Assembly (NCBI GenBank): GCA_017626555.1
Contig: JAGAIM010000062.1
Location: 1-64,000, forward strand
Source of the DNA: Bacteroidales bacterium
Lineage (GTDB): Bacteria > Bacteroidota > Bacteroidia > Bacteroidales > UBA932
Direction of reading: 5' to 3'
Length of the DNA: 64,000 bases
Made by a program: the position numbers and the translations under genes. Below, one piece after another: positions 9,506-18,596 of the stretch (position 1 is its first letter; each line of letters begins with the position of its first letter). Below the pieces are notes generated by a model. The model saw nothing but the letters and a program-made list of their open reading frames with translations, was not told where the DNA came from and ran no database searches.

Positions 9506-10129
9506 ATGGATTATAAAAACGCACACAAGGCTCACCCTTGGCACGGAATAAGCCTCGGAAAGAGCGTGCCCGAAGAAGTAAGGGCATTCATTGAGATCGT
9601 GCCTACCGACACTGTAAAATATGAAGTTGACAAGGAGTCAGGTTATCTGTCTCTCGACCGTCCTCAGAAATTCTCCAACATCGTGCCATCACTTTACGGT
9701 TTTCTTCCGAGAACGTATTGCGGTCCGAAGATGGCGGAACTTACCAACAAGGCGCTTGTCCGCTTTGATGTTGAAGGTGACGGTGATCCTCTGGATATCT
9801 GCATCCTTACAGAAAAAGATGTTACTCACGGAGACATCATTGTCAATGCACGTCCTATCGGAGGGCTCCGCCTTCTCGATCACAATCAGGCCGACGACAA
9901 GATCATAGCAGTTCTAAAGAGTGATGCCGTATATGGTATGATGACAGATATTGAGCAGGTGCCTGCAGACATCATACGCCGTCTCATCCACTATTTCAGC
10001 ACTTACAAGGACATCCCAGGCGAGCACACAAGCCGAATGCAGTTCATCAGCATCTACGGCCCTGACGTTGCCAAAGACGTGATAGTCCGCGCGATGGAAG
10101 ATTATGACGACTACATAGCAAAAAAATAA
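9506..10129 (+). CDS. ppa: Inorganic pyrophosphatase (family I)
   Basis: The 207-residue cytoplasmic enzyme hydrolyses pyrophosphate to phosphate and so pulls nucleotide, amino-acyl-tRNA and polymer synthesis forward. Family I features are visible: the FIEIVP strand near 30, YGFLPRTYC near 70, and the metal-binding acidic cluster DVEGDGDPLDIC near 90-101. It has its own promoter and ends in a strong terminator, so it is likely transcribed as a single gene. Length is typical for the Bacteroidota form. Confidence 0.94.
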   Translation: MDYKNAHKAHPWHGISLGKSVPEEVRAFIEIVPTDTVKYEVDKESGYLSLDRPQKFSNIVPSLYGFLPRTYCGPKMAELTNKALVRFDVEGDGDPLDICILTEKDVTHGDIIVNARPIGGLRLLDHNQADDKIIAVLKSDAVYGMMTDIEQVPADIIRRLIHYFSTYKDIPGEHTSRMQFISIYGPDVAKDVIVRAMEDYDDYIAKK

Positions 10130-10158
10130 GTTCTGAACATTCAGAACTTATTTTTTTT
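10121..10158. terminator. Bidirectional intrinsic terminator between ppa and fba
   Basis: AAGTTCTGA and TCAGAACTT form a perfect 9 bp stem, extended by flanking A/T pairs, around an ACAT loop. An A-run precedes and a T-run follows, so both convergent transcripts end in a U-tract. The ppa stop codon lies in the left flank. Confidence 0.85.
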
Positions 10159-10193
10159 GCTACCCTCTTACGAGGGTTTATCTTAGGGAAGAA

Positions 10194-11195
10194 TTACTCT
10201 GCCTTGCCGTTTGAACCAAGTACGTTCACGATCTTGTGGATGTACTGCTTCTTCATATTGTCACGTGCAGGACCAAGGTACTTACGTGGGTCGAACTCTG
10301 CCGGCTTGGTTGCGAACACTTCACGGATGGCTGCAGTCATAGCAAGACGTGAGTCAGAGTCGATGTTGATCTTGCAGACAGCAGACTCGGCAGCCTTACG
10401 GAGCCAAGGCTCTGGAATACCGATAGCAGCCTTGAGAGCACCGCCATACTTGTTGATTGTTGCAACTTCCTCCTGTGGAACTGATGAAGAACCGTGGAGA
10501 ACGATAGGGAATCCTGGAAGTTCCTTCTCAACGCCCTCAAGAACGTCGAATGCAAGCATTGGCGGAACGAGGAGACCTGTCTCAGGATCAACTGTGCACT
10601 GCTCTGGAGTGAACTTATATGCACCGTGTGAAGTTCCGATAGAGATAGCAAGAGAGTCGCAACCGGTCTTTGTAACGAAGTCAACAACTTCCTCTGGCTT
10701 TGTATAAGTGTGGTGGTCTGAACTTACCTCATCCTCAACACCTGCGAGGACTCCGAGTTCACCCTCAACTGTTACGTCATACTGATGTGCATAGTCAACA
10801 ACCTTCTTAGTAAGAGCAACGTTCTCATCGTATGGAAGATGTGAACCGTCGATCATAACTGATGAGAAGCCCATATCGATGCAACTCTTGCAAGTCTCGT
10901 ATGAGTCACCGTGGTCAAGGTGAAGAACGATCTGAGGATTCTCCCAACCAAGTTCCTTTGCATACTCTACAGCACCTTCTGCCATATAACGGAGAAGAGT
11001 CTGGTTAGCATACTGGCGAGCACCCTTTGAAACCTGAAGGATAACAGGAGACTTTGTCTCTGCTGCTGCAGAGATGATAGCCTGGAGTTGCTCCATATTG
11101 TTGAAGTTGAATGCAGGGATGGCATATCCGCCATCGATGGCCTTGGCAAACATATCTCTAGTGTTCACGAGGCCGAGTTCCTTGTAAGAAATCAT
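10194..11195 (-). CDS. fba: Class II fructose-bisphosphate aldolase
   Basis: This 333-residue cytoplasmic enzyme splits fructose 1,6-bisphosphate into dihydroxyacetone phosphate and glyceraldehyde 3-phosphate, and runs in reverse in gluconeogenesis. The zinc-binding and catalytic regions are visible: HLDHGDSYETC (about 91-101) with the catalytic Asp and zinc His, VEGELGVLAGVED (about 143-155), GTSHGAYK (about 188-195) and VLHGSSS (about 232-238). The family is metal-dependent, unlike the Schiff-base class I enzymes. Its promoter abuts that of gmk on the other strand. Confidence 0.95.
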   Translation of the reverse strand: MISYKELGLVNTRDMFAKAIDGGYAIPAFNFNNMEQLQAIISAAAETKSPVILQVSKGARQYANQTLLRYMAEGAVEYAKELGWENPQIVLHLDHGDSYETCKSCIDMGFSSVMIDGSHLPYDENVALTKKVVDYAHQYDVTVEGELGVLAGVEDEVSSDHHTYTKPEEVVDFVTKTGCDSLAISIGTSHGAYKFTPEQCTVDPETGLLVPPMLAFDVLEGVEKELPGFPIVLHGSSSVPQEEVATINKYGGALKAAIGIPEPWLRKAAESAVCKINIDSDSRLAMTAAIREVFATKPAEFDPRKYLGPARDNMKKQYIHKIVNVLGSNGKAE

Positions 11196-11205
11196 AATTC
11201 TATAA

Positions 11206-11242
11206 TTTGTTTAAAAATCGTTTCGTTATCACAATATCTTTG
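11206..11242 (+). promoter_or_regulatory. Promoter of gmk-nadD
   Basis: TTTG at 11206-11209 and TATCTTTG at 11235-11242 are 25 bases apart, slightly wider than usual. The -7 box is a perfect TAnnTTTG. It directly abuts the fba -7 box on the other strand. Confidence 0.5.
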
Positions 11243-11250
11243 CAAAAATA
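11243..11250 (-). promoter_or_regulatory. -7 promoter box of fba
   Basis: Minus-strand TATTTTTG matches TAnnTTTG and lies 47 bases before the fba start. Together with the gmk box it forms the core TATCTTTGCAAAAATA, so only one polymerase may be able to occupy the site at a time. Confidence 0.5.
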
Positions 11251-11305
11251 ACTATTTTTGTGGAATATTAAAAAATTATCTAAAACATTGGAAAAATCAT
11301 CAGAA

Positions 11306-11875
11306 ATGGGCAACAAAGTAATAATATTCTCGGCTCCTTCCGGTGCAGGAAAGAGTACTATTGTGAACCACCTTCTGGGGCTTCACCCTGAACTTGAATT
11401 CTCGATTTCAGCCACTTCCAGGGCACCTAGAGGCCAGGAACAGCACGGCGTGGAATATTATTTCTATTCAACTGACGAGTTCCGACAGATGATAGCCGAT
11501 GATAAATTCGTAGAGTACGAGGAAGTCTATGCCGGTTCATATTATGGCACTCTCAAATCAGAGGTGGAGCGTATCTGGGCTAAAGGGCACGTTATCATAT
11601 TTGACATAGATGTGCAAGGAGGTGTGAATCTCAAGAGGATATTCGGTGACAAGGCATTCTCTGTATTCATTCAGGCTCCATCTGTGGAAGTGCTCCGAGA
11701 AAGGCTTATAGGTCGTGGTACAGACAGTGCCGAAGCCATCGAAAGACGTGTTGCCAAGGCCGCGTCAGAAATGGAGTTTGCTGCAGGCAAGTTTGATTAT
11801 GTACTTGTAAATGACGACCTTGCAACAAGCAAGGCTGAGGCTGAGCGTATTCTTGATGAGTTTCTGAAGAACTGA
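11306..11875 (+). CDS. gmk: Guanylate kinase
   Basis: The enzyme phosphorylates GMP to GDP with ATP. The 189-residue product shows the P-loop SAPSGAGKST (about 8-17), the GMP-binding region SATSRAPRGQEQHGVEYYF, and VIIFDIDVQGG. I chose the ATG at 11306 because the family begins with a short M-x-K-hydrophobic strand before the P-loop; an in-frame ATG at 11258 would add 16 unusual residues and lies very near the promoter. The stop codon shares one base with the nadD start, indicating translational coupling. Confidence 0.95.
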   Translation: MGNKVIIFSAPSGAGKSTIVNHLLGLHPELEFSISATSRAPRGQEQHGVEYYFYSTDEFRQMIADDKFVEYEEVYAGSYYGTLKSEVERIWAKGHVIIFDIDVQGGVNLKRIFGDKAFSVFIQAPSVEVLRERLIGRGTDSAEAIERRVAKAASEMEFAAGKFDYVLVNDDLATSKAEAERILDEFLKN

Positions 11876-12447
11876 TGGCAGGTAAACACATAGCAGTTTA
11901 CAGCGGGTCATTCAACCCTCTTCACATAGGTCATCTCGCAATCATCAGACATCTGATCGACGAAGCGGGATGCGACTGCGTATATCTTGTCGTATCTCCG
12001 AAAAATCCGCTGAAGGAAGGAATATCGGAAGCAAGCGGAAAAGAAAGATATGAGGCTGCAGTTGCAGCCGTAGGCAGACATCCGGCTTTACTTCATAAAG
12101 TGACTGTGGATGACATCGAACTTAATATGCCGTCACCTCATTATACCATACGTACTCTTGATGAATTGAAGGCGAGGGAGCCGGCAAATACATTCACGCT
12201 TACCATAGGTGCAGACAATCTTGCCGACATACGCCGATGGCGCGACTACAGACGGATTCTGACAGATTATGGTGTGGCCGTATTTCCGCGAAGGGGATTC
12301 GATCTGGAATCGATAAAGGCTGACCTTCTCACTGAAGACAAATCATACAGGATCGACCTGCTGAATGCCGAAATGGTTGACGTTTCATCAACAATCATCC
12401 GCAATGGCATCGCCCAGGGGCAGGATGTCTCAGAACTTCTTATGTAA
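11875..12447 (+). CDS. nadD: Nicotinate-nucleotide adenylyltransferase
   Basis: NadD joins nicotinate mononucleotide to AMP to make deamido-NAD. The 190-residue sequence has the nucleotidyltransferase signature YSGSFNPLHIGHLAI (about 8-22) with its HxGH motif, and the second motif VSSTIIRN near 172-179, equivalent to the conserved (I)SSTxIR. Its start codon overlaps the gmk stop by one base (TGATG), so the two genes are coupled. The TraX-like gene follows after 10 bases. Confidence 0.94.
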   Translation: MAGKHIAVYSGSFNPLHIGHLAIIRHLIDEAGCDCVYLVVSPKNPLKEGISEASGKERYEAAVAAVGRHPALLHKVTVDDIELNMPSPHYTIRTLDELKAREPANTFTLTIGADNLADIRRWRDYRRILTDYGVAVFPRRGFDLESIKADLLTEDKSYRIDLLNAEMVDVSSTIIRNGIAQGQDVSELLM

Positions 12448-12457
12448 AAATCACACA

Positions 12458-13147
12458 ATGAACGGATCCGTACTGAAACTGATCGCCTGCCTTGCAATGC
12501 TGCTGGATCATATAGCAGCCTTTATGCCCGGCGATTTTATGAATATGAAGGAAATCCTTTTCACTATAGGCGATAAAGCGATTACATTAAGAATGCTTCT
12601 TCATTACATAGGAAGGGTCGCTTTCCCCTTGTTCGCATTTCTGATAACTGAAGGATTCGTTCACACAAGGGATAAAAAACGATATGGCATCAATCTTATG
12701 ATTTTCGCTCTGATATCTGAAATTCCTTGGAACCTGGTCCATAACGGAGAATTGCTGTACTACCGTCAGAATGTGTTTTTCACACTTCTTTTGGGCTATC
12801 TCGGATTATGCGTCATAGAGCGTTTCAAGGATGATAAGAAGAGATCAGGAATTCTGCTTATATGTCTGCTTGTCATTTCCATTCTCCTCAGGGCTGACTA
12901 CGGATGCTTCGGATACGGCTTCATACTTATGTTATATCTGCTCAGAAGCCGGAAATTATTAATGAGCATAGTGGGAGCCTGCGTTCTTCCAAGCAGATGG
13001 ATCGGAGGTATGGCGTTCATTCCTGTTATGTTATATAACGGGGAAAGGGGATTTGCAAAAAAGAAGTGGATAAAATACTCATTCTATGCATTTTACCCAC
13101 TTCATCTGATTATAATATATGCGTTCAGGATGAGCCTGACCGCATAA
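12458..13147 (+). CDS. TraX-family integral membrane protein
   Basis: The 229-residue protein is almost wholly hydrophobic, with about six to eight membrane segments. It begins with LKLIACLAMLLDHI, typical of TraX-family proteins; later landmarks are GRVAFPLFAFLITEGF and a basic C-terminal YAFYPLHLIIIY. F-plasmid TraX acetylates pilin, but chromosomal relatives are widespread and probably act on other surface molecules as acyltransferase-like enzymes. I chose the ATG at 12458 since it follows nadD and begins directly at the membrane segment; longer frames overlap nadD. It ends 5 bases from a convergent gene. Confidence 0.8.
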   Translation: MNGSVLKLIACLAMLLDHIAAFMPGDFMNMKEILFTIGDKAITLRMLLHYIGRVAFPLFAFLITEGFVHTRDKKRYGINLMIFALISEIPWNLVHNGELLYYRQNVFFTLLLGYLGLCVIERFKDDKKRSGILLICLLVISILLRADYGCFGYGFILMLYLLRSRKLLMSIVGACVLPSRWIGGMAFIPVMLYNGERGFAKKKWIKYSFYAFYPLHLIIIYAFRMSLTA

Positions 13148-13152
13148 TCCTC

Positions 13153-14733
13153 CTATTTGAGAAGATTTCCAAGGATGCTGCGTGTCAACTGGCGCGTTGC
13201 TGCACCCACAGCCTTGCCGGCTATATCCTTTGTTGTAGTCTTGGATTTTTTACCGGTCACTTTCTTCGAGACCTCAGTGCCTATAGAACTGGTGACACTG
13301 GTGACAGCGGCTCCGACCACTGCACCGAATATACTTCCGAGAAGTCCTTTTCCTCGTCCTGACTTCTTGGATTCTGCCTTTGCAGCCTTCTCTTCAGCCT
13401 CCGCCCTTGCTGCTTCCTCAGCAGCCTCCTGCTCTGCCTTCAGAGCGGCATCTGCCTCAGCCATAAGCACTTCAAATGCACTTTCCCGGTCAACCACCTT
13501 ATCATATTTACCATAAATCCGGGACTGATTGATGATCTGTCCTCTCTGTCCTTCAGTCACGGCTCCGATCTGGCTCAAAGGGAAAAGTATCTTTGCTCTT
13601 TCCACCATAGAAGGGGCGCCCTTGTCATCAAGGAATGAGACAAGAGCCTCACCGGTGCCAAGTTCCATTATCGCATCTGCAGTCTTGAACGACGGATTCT
13701 CACGGAATGTCTCGGCTGCAGTCTTTACTGCCTTCTGGTCTTTTGGCGTGAATGCGCGAAGGGCGTGCTGTACACGGTTGCCGAGTTGTCCGAGTATCTC
13801 CTCTGGAATATCAGTCGGGCTCTGCGTTACGAAATATACACCAACTCCCTTGCTTCGTATCAGTCTCACCACCTGCTCTATCTTGTCAACCAATGCTTTC
13901 GACGTTTCATTGAAAAGCATATGTGCCTCGTCGAAGAAAAACACCAGTTTCGGCAATTCCATATCTCCCACTTCAGGCAATTGTGCATAAAGTTCCGACA
14001 GGAGCCAGAGAAGGAAGGTCGAGTAAAGTTTAGGGTTGAGCATCAGTCTGTCTGCAGCAAGCACATTCATCACTCCCTTGCCCTGTTCGCACTGAAGCAG
14101 GTCATATATATCGAAAGACGGCTCGGCAAAGAACTTGTCAGCACCCTGATTCTCAAGTGTGAGAAGGGCACGCTGGATGGCTCCTACACTCTGAGCGGTG
14201 ATATTGCCGTATGCAGCGGTGTATTGCTTGGCATTCTCCGCAACATAATTCAGCATTGAACGAAGATCCTTCATATCGATCAGAAGAAGTCCACGGTCAT
14301 CTGCAATTCTGAATACTATATTGAGTATGCCCTCCTGCGTGTCGTTGAGACCAAGAAGACGCGAAAGGAGTTGCGGTCCCATATTCGACACGGTGGTACG
14401 CATCGGATGACCCTGCTCGCCATATACATCAAAGAAACGAACGGGACAGGCTCCGAATTCCGGAGATTCTATTCCAAACTCAGCGCACCTTTTCTCGATG
14501 AAGCCGCTCATCGCACCCGTCTGGCTGATACCCGACAAGTCGCCCTTCATATCTGCCATAAAGCAAGGTACGCCTGCTTGGCTGAAAGTCTCAGCAAGTA
14601 CCTGAAGAGTCACAGTCTTACCTGTACCTGTAGCACCTGCTATGAGTCCGTGGCGGTTTGCCATCTTACCACATATCGAAATAGGGCCATTCGGGCCGTG
14701 GGCTACATAGAGTCCCTGTTCCTTAGTAAACAT
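13153..14733 (-). CDS. HerA/YjgR-like (DUF853) P-loop ATPase
   Basis: The 526-residue protein carries Walker A GATGTGKT (about 33-40), Walker B VFFFDEAH (about 263-270) and the sensor-like VYFVTQSP. This is the helicase HerA/DUF853 layout of E. coli YjgR. Its cellular role is not established; the family is related to FtsK/HerA DNA-pumping ATPases. The C-terminus (about 420-526) is Ala/Glu/Lys-rich, first coiled-coil-like and then with a small glycine-rich hydrophobic patch and a basic end. It starts 7 bases after the SulP stop and is likely co-transcribed. I see no nuclease partner, so a defence role is not supported. Confidence 0.88.
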   Translation of the reverse strand: MFTKEQGLYVAHGPNGPISICGKMANRHGLIAGATGTGKTVTLQVLAETFSQAGVPCFMADMKGDLSGISQTGAMSGFIEKRCAEFGIESPEFGACPVRFFDVYGEQGHPMRTTVSNMGPQLLSRLLGLNDTQEGILNIVFRIADDRGLLLIDMKDLRSMLNYVAENAKQYTAAYGNITAQSVGAIQRALLTLENQGADKFFAEPSFDIYDLLQCEQGKGVMNVLAADRLMLNPKLYSTFLLWLLSELYAQLPEVGDMELPKLVFFFDEAHMLFNETSKALVDKIEQVVRLIRSKGVGVYFVTQSPTDIPEEILGQLGNRVQHALRAFTPKDQKAVKTAAETFRENPSFKTADAIMELGTGEALVSFLDDKGAPSMVERAKILFPLSQIGAVTEGQRGQIINQSRIYGKYDKVVDRESAFEVLMAEADAALKAEQEAAEEAARAEAEEKAAKAESKKSGRGKGLLGSIFGAVVGAAVTSVTSSIGTEVSKKVTGKKSKTTTKDIAGKAVGAATRQLTRSILGNLLK

Positions 14734-14740
14734 ATCCGTA

Positions 14741-16447
14741 TTATTTTACAAGTTCCTTTGCTTTCTCAAGTGCCGGCACAATATGAGGGAAAATACAGTC
14801 GGATCCTATCTCCTGATCGACTCCAAACTTCACCAGAGACTGATGAACCTTTTCAGTCACACCCGAAAGGATCACGGTCACTCCCCTCTTGTGCGTTCTC
14901 TCACAGAGGTTGCGGAGGTTGTTTATACCTGTCGAATCTATGAACGGCACCTTACGCATCCTGATGATTCTGACCTTGGTGCCAGGTTTCTTCATTTGCT
15001 CAAGTTCCTCAAAACGGCTGGCAAGTCCAAAGAAGAACGGACCGTCGATCTCATATACCTCTACTCCATCCGGTATGTCAAGCATATCGGTATTCTCCAT
15101 CGAAGCCACTTCATCATCTTCAGTTGCTGCAAGATGATGTCCGTCGAGTACTGATATGTTGGATGTCTGCATAACACGACGCACAAAAAGCACGATTGCA
15201 AGCACCACACCCACTTCGATGGCAACGGTAAGGTCAACGATGACCGTAAGGAAGAATGTGATAAGAAGCACAGCCACATCCGACTTGTCGCCACGGAGAA
15301 GATATTTGAATGTTCTCCACTCACTCATATTATATGCGACCTGAACAAGAATGGCGGCAAGACAGGAAAGAGGGATATATACCGCGTATGGCATCAGGAA
15401 GAGGTATATCAGAAGAAGGACCACTGCGTGGATTATTCCTGTCACCGGACTCTTTCCTCCGTTATTGATGCTGGCCATAGTCCTGGCAAGCGCTCCTGTT
15501 GCCGGAATACCTCCGAAAAGAGGAGTAATTATGTTGGCAACTCCCTGTCCTATAAGTTCAGTATTTGCGTGATGACGCTTTCCTGTTGCTCCGTCTGCCA
15601 CCATCGCAGCCAGAAGTGACTCTATGGCGCAGAGAATCGCAATAGTGAAAGCAGGAGATACAAGTCCTTTAACTGTCTCATAATCAAATTCGGGTGCTAC
15701 CGGCTTAGGCATTGGAAGACCGTTGGCCAGTTCCGGGAATTTCGAGCCGATGGTCGAAAACTCTATACCGGCAAACTTGCTCAGGAGCACTGAAGCCAAT
15801 GTTCCCACGATCAAGGCTATAAGCGAACCCGGAACTTTCTTGGTGACCTTGCCCCAACTGAAACAGATCACAAGGCATACGATGCTCATCGCCAGTTCCA
15901 CCCAGTTGATGCTGCCCAGGTTCTGGAAATAGCAGATCCACTGAGGAATGAAACCTGCCGGTACCTCGAGATCGAGAGGAAGACCGAAGAAATCCTTCAT
16001 CTGCGTTGAGAATATGGTAAGGGCTATACCGCTGGTGAAGCCCACGACAATAGGGTATGGGATGAATTTGAAAATTACTCCCATCTTGAACACTCCCATA
16101 AGGATAAGGAAAACTCCTGCCATTATGGTGGCGATTATAAGACCCTGCATTCCGTATTGCCCTACAATACCGGCAACTATAACGATGAATGCTCCGGTAG
16201 GACCGCCAATGAGGAAATCAGAGCCTCCGAAGAATGAAATAAGGAAGCCTGCCACTATAGCGGTGATAAGTCCCTGCTGCGGCGTAACACCACTGGCGAT
16301 ACCGAATGCGATAGCAAGTGGAAGTGCTATGATGCCGACAATTATTCCGGCTATCAGATCCGATGTGAATTTGCTGCTGTTGTACTTCCCTTTCTTGAAC
16401 AGCCCGAAAAACTTGGGCTGGAATACTTCTTTCAGGTTAACGTTCAT
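14741..16447 (-). CDS. SulP-family inorganic anion transporter with STAS domain
   Basis: This 568-residue inner-membrane protein has the SulP transport core of many membrane spans (about 25-420), with [19 protein letters not shown] and [14 protein letters not shown] near the substrate site, and a cytoplasmic STAS domain (about 440-560) containing [10 protein letters not shown]. Relatives import sulfate or bicarbonate, often with sodium or protons. Nothing here decides between sulfate, bicarbonate or another anion. It lies between a DUF4861 gene and an ATPase gene, with 19 and 7 base gaps, which gives no hint about substrate. Confidence 0.93.
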   Translation of the reverse strand: MNVNLKEVFQPKFFGLFKKGKYNSSKFTSDLIAGIIVGIIALPLAIAFGIASGVTPQQGLITAIVAGFLISFFGGSDFLIGGPTGAFIVIVAGIVGQYGMQGLIIATIMAGVFLILMGVFKMGVIFKFIPYPIVVGFTSGIALTIFSTQMKDFFGLPLDLEVPAGFIPQWICYFQNLGSINWVELAMSIVCLVICFSWGKVTKKVPGSLIALIVGTLASVLLSKFAGIEFSTIGSKFPELANGLPMPKPVAPEFDYETVKGLVSPAFTIAILCAIESLLAAMVADGATGKRHHANTELIGQGVANIITPLFGGIPATGALARTMASINNGGKSPVTGIIHAVVLLLIYLFLMPYAVYIPLSCLAAILVQVAYNMSEWRTFKYLLRGDKSDVAVLLITFFLTVIVDLTVAIEVGVVLAIVLFVRRVMQTSNISVLDGHHLAATEDDEVASMENTDMLDIPDGVEVYEIDGPFFFGLASRFEELEQMKKPGTKVRIIRMRKVPFIDSTGINNLRNLCERTHKRGVTVILSGVTEKVHQSLVKFGVDQEIGSDCIFPHIVPALEKAKELVK

Positions 16448-16466
16448 ACTGTCAAATTTTAATACA

Positions 16467-17321
16467 CTACTTCATCATATATGCTTCAAAGCGCTTTGCG
16501 CTGTTCAATTCCGCCTCTTTCACCGATGCGCCTACAAGGGTCGTCCTGACTGATGATGCCGGCTTCGAAATGATCCTTACAAAATCCTCTGTCTTTTCCA
16601 TCATAGGAAAATCCTTATGCGAGAATCTCATACCTGCCCCCAAAGGCATAGATAGTTCCTTAGCCGGATGAGTACCCCAGACTGAAATATATCCTTCCCC
16701 TGTCTGAACCCTCTGCCCCTCGTGATAGTTGACTCCGGTTATGAACTGAACTTTCTTTCCCGAAAGTTCGGATGCCGTGACAACCGCCTCACGGCTTTTC
16801 GATGTCATATCAATCCTGATGGAGATATCGACAAAATCATCTTTGTAAGCGACTCCGTATGCAATCACTTCGGCATAGGATCCTTTTTTCGTATCCCCCA
16901 CTCTTGCGGTACGTCCTTTCGTTGCGACAAGTCTGACTTCCTGCTCGCCGTCCCATAATGCTATTCCTCCAAATCCTACTGTCTTGCCGACTATATATGC
17001 ATCCCATCCCGCTCCTGCTGTCTCACGTATCTCCTCGGAAGGATACCAGAGGTATCTCTCCAGTTCCATTCCTCGGCCGCTTTTGGAATATGCATCAATG
17101 GCACCACTGTCATTGAAATATATGCGCAAAGCAAAATGGCTGTTCTCCACAGCGGGTCCGTGATGACCTACCTTTCTGTACTGGTCACCTGTCTCTGAAA
17201 TGATTTCCGACACCTGAAGCGAATCGCTACGCCAGAAAAGACTTCTGGCTGTCTGCGCCCACGTAAAATCTGCCGCAAGCATCAGTACAGCCGGGAAAAT
17301 TATATAAAACAGTTTTTTCAT
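16467..17321 (-). CDS. Secreted DUF4861-like protein
   Basis: The 284-residue protein begins with a cleavable signal peptide (MKKLFYIIFPAVLM... ending AQ). The body is beta-rich, with SHFALRIYFN, GAGWDAYIVGKTVGFGGIALW and a repeated strand pattern. I recall this arrangement from DUF4861, a family of secreted Bacteroidota proteins found near polysaccharide-degrading genes, but no catalytic role is known to me. The ATG at 17321 was chosen because it starts the signal peptide and follows a -7 box; a longer frame reaching 17357 adds 12 residues before it. It is not near the pectin locus. Confidence 0.6.
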   Translation of the reverse strand: MKKLFYIIFPAVLMLAADFTWAQTARSLFWRSDSLQVSEIISETGDQYRKVGHHGPAVENSHFALRIYFNDSGAIDAYSKSGRGMELERYLWYPSEEIRETAGAGWDAYIVGKTVGFGGIALWDGEQEVRLVATKGRTARVGDTKKGSYAEVIAYGVAYKDDFVDISIRIDMTSKSREAVVTASELSGKKVQFITGVNYHEGQRVQTGEGYISVWGTHPAKELSMPLGAGMRFSHKDFPMMEKTEDFVRIISKPASSVRTTLVGASVKEAELNSAKRFEAYMMK

Positions 17322-17344
17322 ATTCTGCAGTTCCGTTAAGAATG

Positions 17345-17380
17345 CAAAAATAAGCATTATTGCCCGGATGGCATCTCAAA
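17345..17380 (-). promoter_or_regulatory. Promoter of the DUF4861-like gene
   Basis: On the minus strand TTTG (17380-17377) and TATTTTTG (17352-17345) are 24 bases apart. The -33 element lies inside the 3' end of rsmD. This suggests DUF4861, and perhaps the transporter and ATPase after it, can be transcribed separately from rsmD. Confidence 0.5.
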
Positions 17381-17902
17381 AAATGAGAAATGTACGTTTC
17401 CGTACTTCTTTTCTTTCACAAAATAGGGATGAGACTCGAAATTATGCTCCTCGGGATGCTCTAGAATAAAGTAGGCACCGGGATGAAGGATATCCTTTGA
17501 GAACACCTTGTCGGGCAAGGAATCGAGATCATCCAGGGCGTATGGAGGATCGGCAAATATTATATCGAATTTCTCTCTGCAGATTTCCAGAAATTCAAAG
17601 ACATTATGACGCACGACTGTAAGATTGTCCAGAGCGAATTTTGCAGCCTGCGATTTTATGAAATTAGCGTGGAGAGGGAGCATTTCCACACAATATACTC
17701 TGGATGCTCCTCTTGATGCGAACTCATACGAAATGGCACCTGTTCCGCCAAACAGATCCAGCACCTGAAGGCCTTCCATTTCATACTCATTGTTCAGGAC
17801 ATTGAACAATCCTTCCTTGGCGAAGTCAGTAGTAGGTCGTGCATTATAGCCGTTGGGTGGCAGAATCGTCTTGCCTTTCAATCTTCCTCCGATGATTCTC
17901 AT
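17357..17902 (-). CDS. rsmD: RsmD-family 16S rRNA guanine methyltransferase
   Basis: RsmD methylates a guanine (G966 in E. coli) of 16S rRNA on the amino group using S-adenosylmethionine. The 181-residue product starts MRIIGGRLKG, has the cofactor motif LDLFGGTGAISYE (about 49-61) and the N-methyltransferase motif FADPPY (about 115-120), and is of normal length. It follows the DUF3822 gene after 6 bases, an order I recall from other Bacteroidota. Confidence 0.92.
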   Translation of the reverse strand: MRIIGGRLKGKTILPPNGYNARPTTDFAKEGLFNVLNNEYEMEGLQVLDLFGGTGAISYEFASRGASRVYCVEMLPLHANFIKSQAAKFALDNLTVVRHNVFEFLEICREKFDIIFADPPYALDDLDSLPDKVFSKDILHPGAYFILEHPEEHNFESHPYFVKEKKYGNVHFSFFEMPSGQ

Positions 17903-17908
17903 TCTTTC

Positions 17909-18589
17909 TTAAATTTGTTCTACACTTTTGAAATAGCGGTAAAGAGACATCTCCTGATCTTCAGTCAATGGAGTGCGGAAACATATAGTACTCACCTCTG
18001 GATTGAGTTGAAGTTTCTTGAGAGTCAGGAAGATGAAATATTGCGCAGTCGTAAAATCCGGAGCCTGGAACGAATTGCACAGGAGGAGGCTTTTACCCTG
18101 AGCCACAACAAGATACAGAAAGCCATCCATATAGGAAGCCAATACCTTATTGTAATCACTTAGGTCCGGAATCTGTTTTAGCATAAAATACAGTTCAGGA
18201 AGCGGCTTTACCTTACTCCCGTCAGTCCGGAGCACCGTATCGGAAATTACTTTGGAAAGACTCTCCCCTATTGCATTGGAATATATGAGAACCGCAGCAA
18301 ATTCCGGAACGGGTACTGATTCCACCGGATCGGATTCAGAGAGATGCACTACATCTTCAAGCATTGTCCTGGAATGAAGCGGATGGTGGAAATGCGAAGG
18401 AATGAGAGCGACTTTCGGAGTAAACAGCGAGAGTTCCACTTCTTCATAACGCCTCTGAAGTTCAGGACTGGTAAATACACGGTCTGCACTCATCCATCCG
18501 GAGGAGCGCAATTCATTGTCGGACTGTATCTTAAAAGAATATCCACTCAAGCCGACTTGAATGGATATCCTATCTTTCATATTTTGCAT
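17909..18589 (-). CDS. DUF3822 family protein
   Basis: This 226-residue protein has the DUF3822 pattern: a short N-terminal strand (SIQVGLSGYSFKI), TPKVALIPSHF near the middle, and a conserved C-terminal stretch about LYRYFKSV. The family is confined to Bacteroidota and often lies beside rsmD; it has an actin/ASKHA-like look, but its role is unknown. The ATG at 18589 lies 7 bases after the upstream stop; a second ATG at 18580 is also possible. The frame is open further upstream but that part overlaps the previous gene in another frame and was discarded. Confidence 0.8.
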   Translation of the reverse strand: MQNMKDRISIQVGLSGYSFKIQSDNELRSSGWMSADRVFTSPELQRRYEEVELSLFTPKVALIPSHFHHPLHSRTMLEDVVHLSESDPVESVPVPEFAAVLIYSNAIGESLSKVISDTVLRTDGSKVKPLPELYFMLKQIPDLSDYNKVLASYMDGFLYLVVAQGKSLLLCNSFQAPDFTTAQYFIFLTLKKLQLNPEVSTICFRTPLTEDQEMSLYRYFKSVEQI

Positions 18590-18596
18590 AAGGTAA

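Noticed and set aside
12458-13147. TraX as a sign of a conjugative element
   Set aside because: No relaxase, coupling protein or other tra genes are present; chromosomal TraX-family genes are common and sit here with gmk and nadD.
13153-14733. HerA-like ATPase as part of a defence system
   Set aside because: There is no NurA, SIR2 or nuclease partner beside it, and the sequence fits the YjgR/DUF853 group found widely in core genomes.
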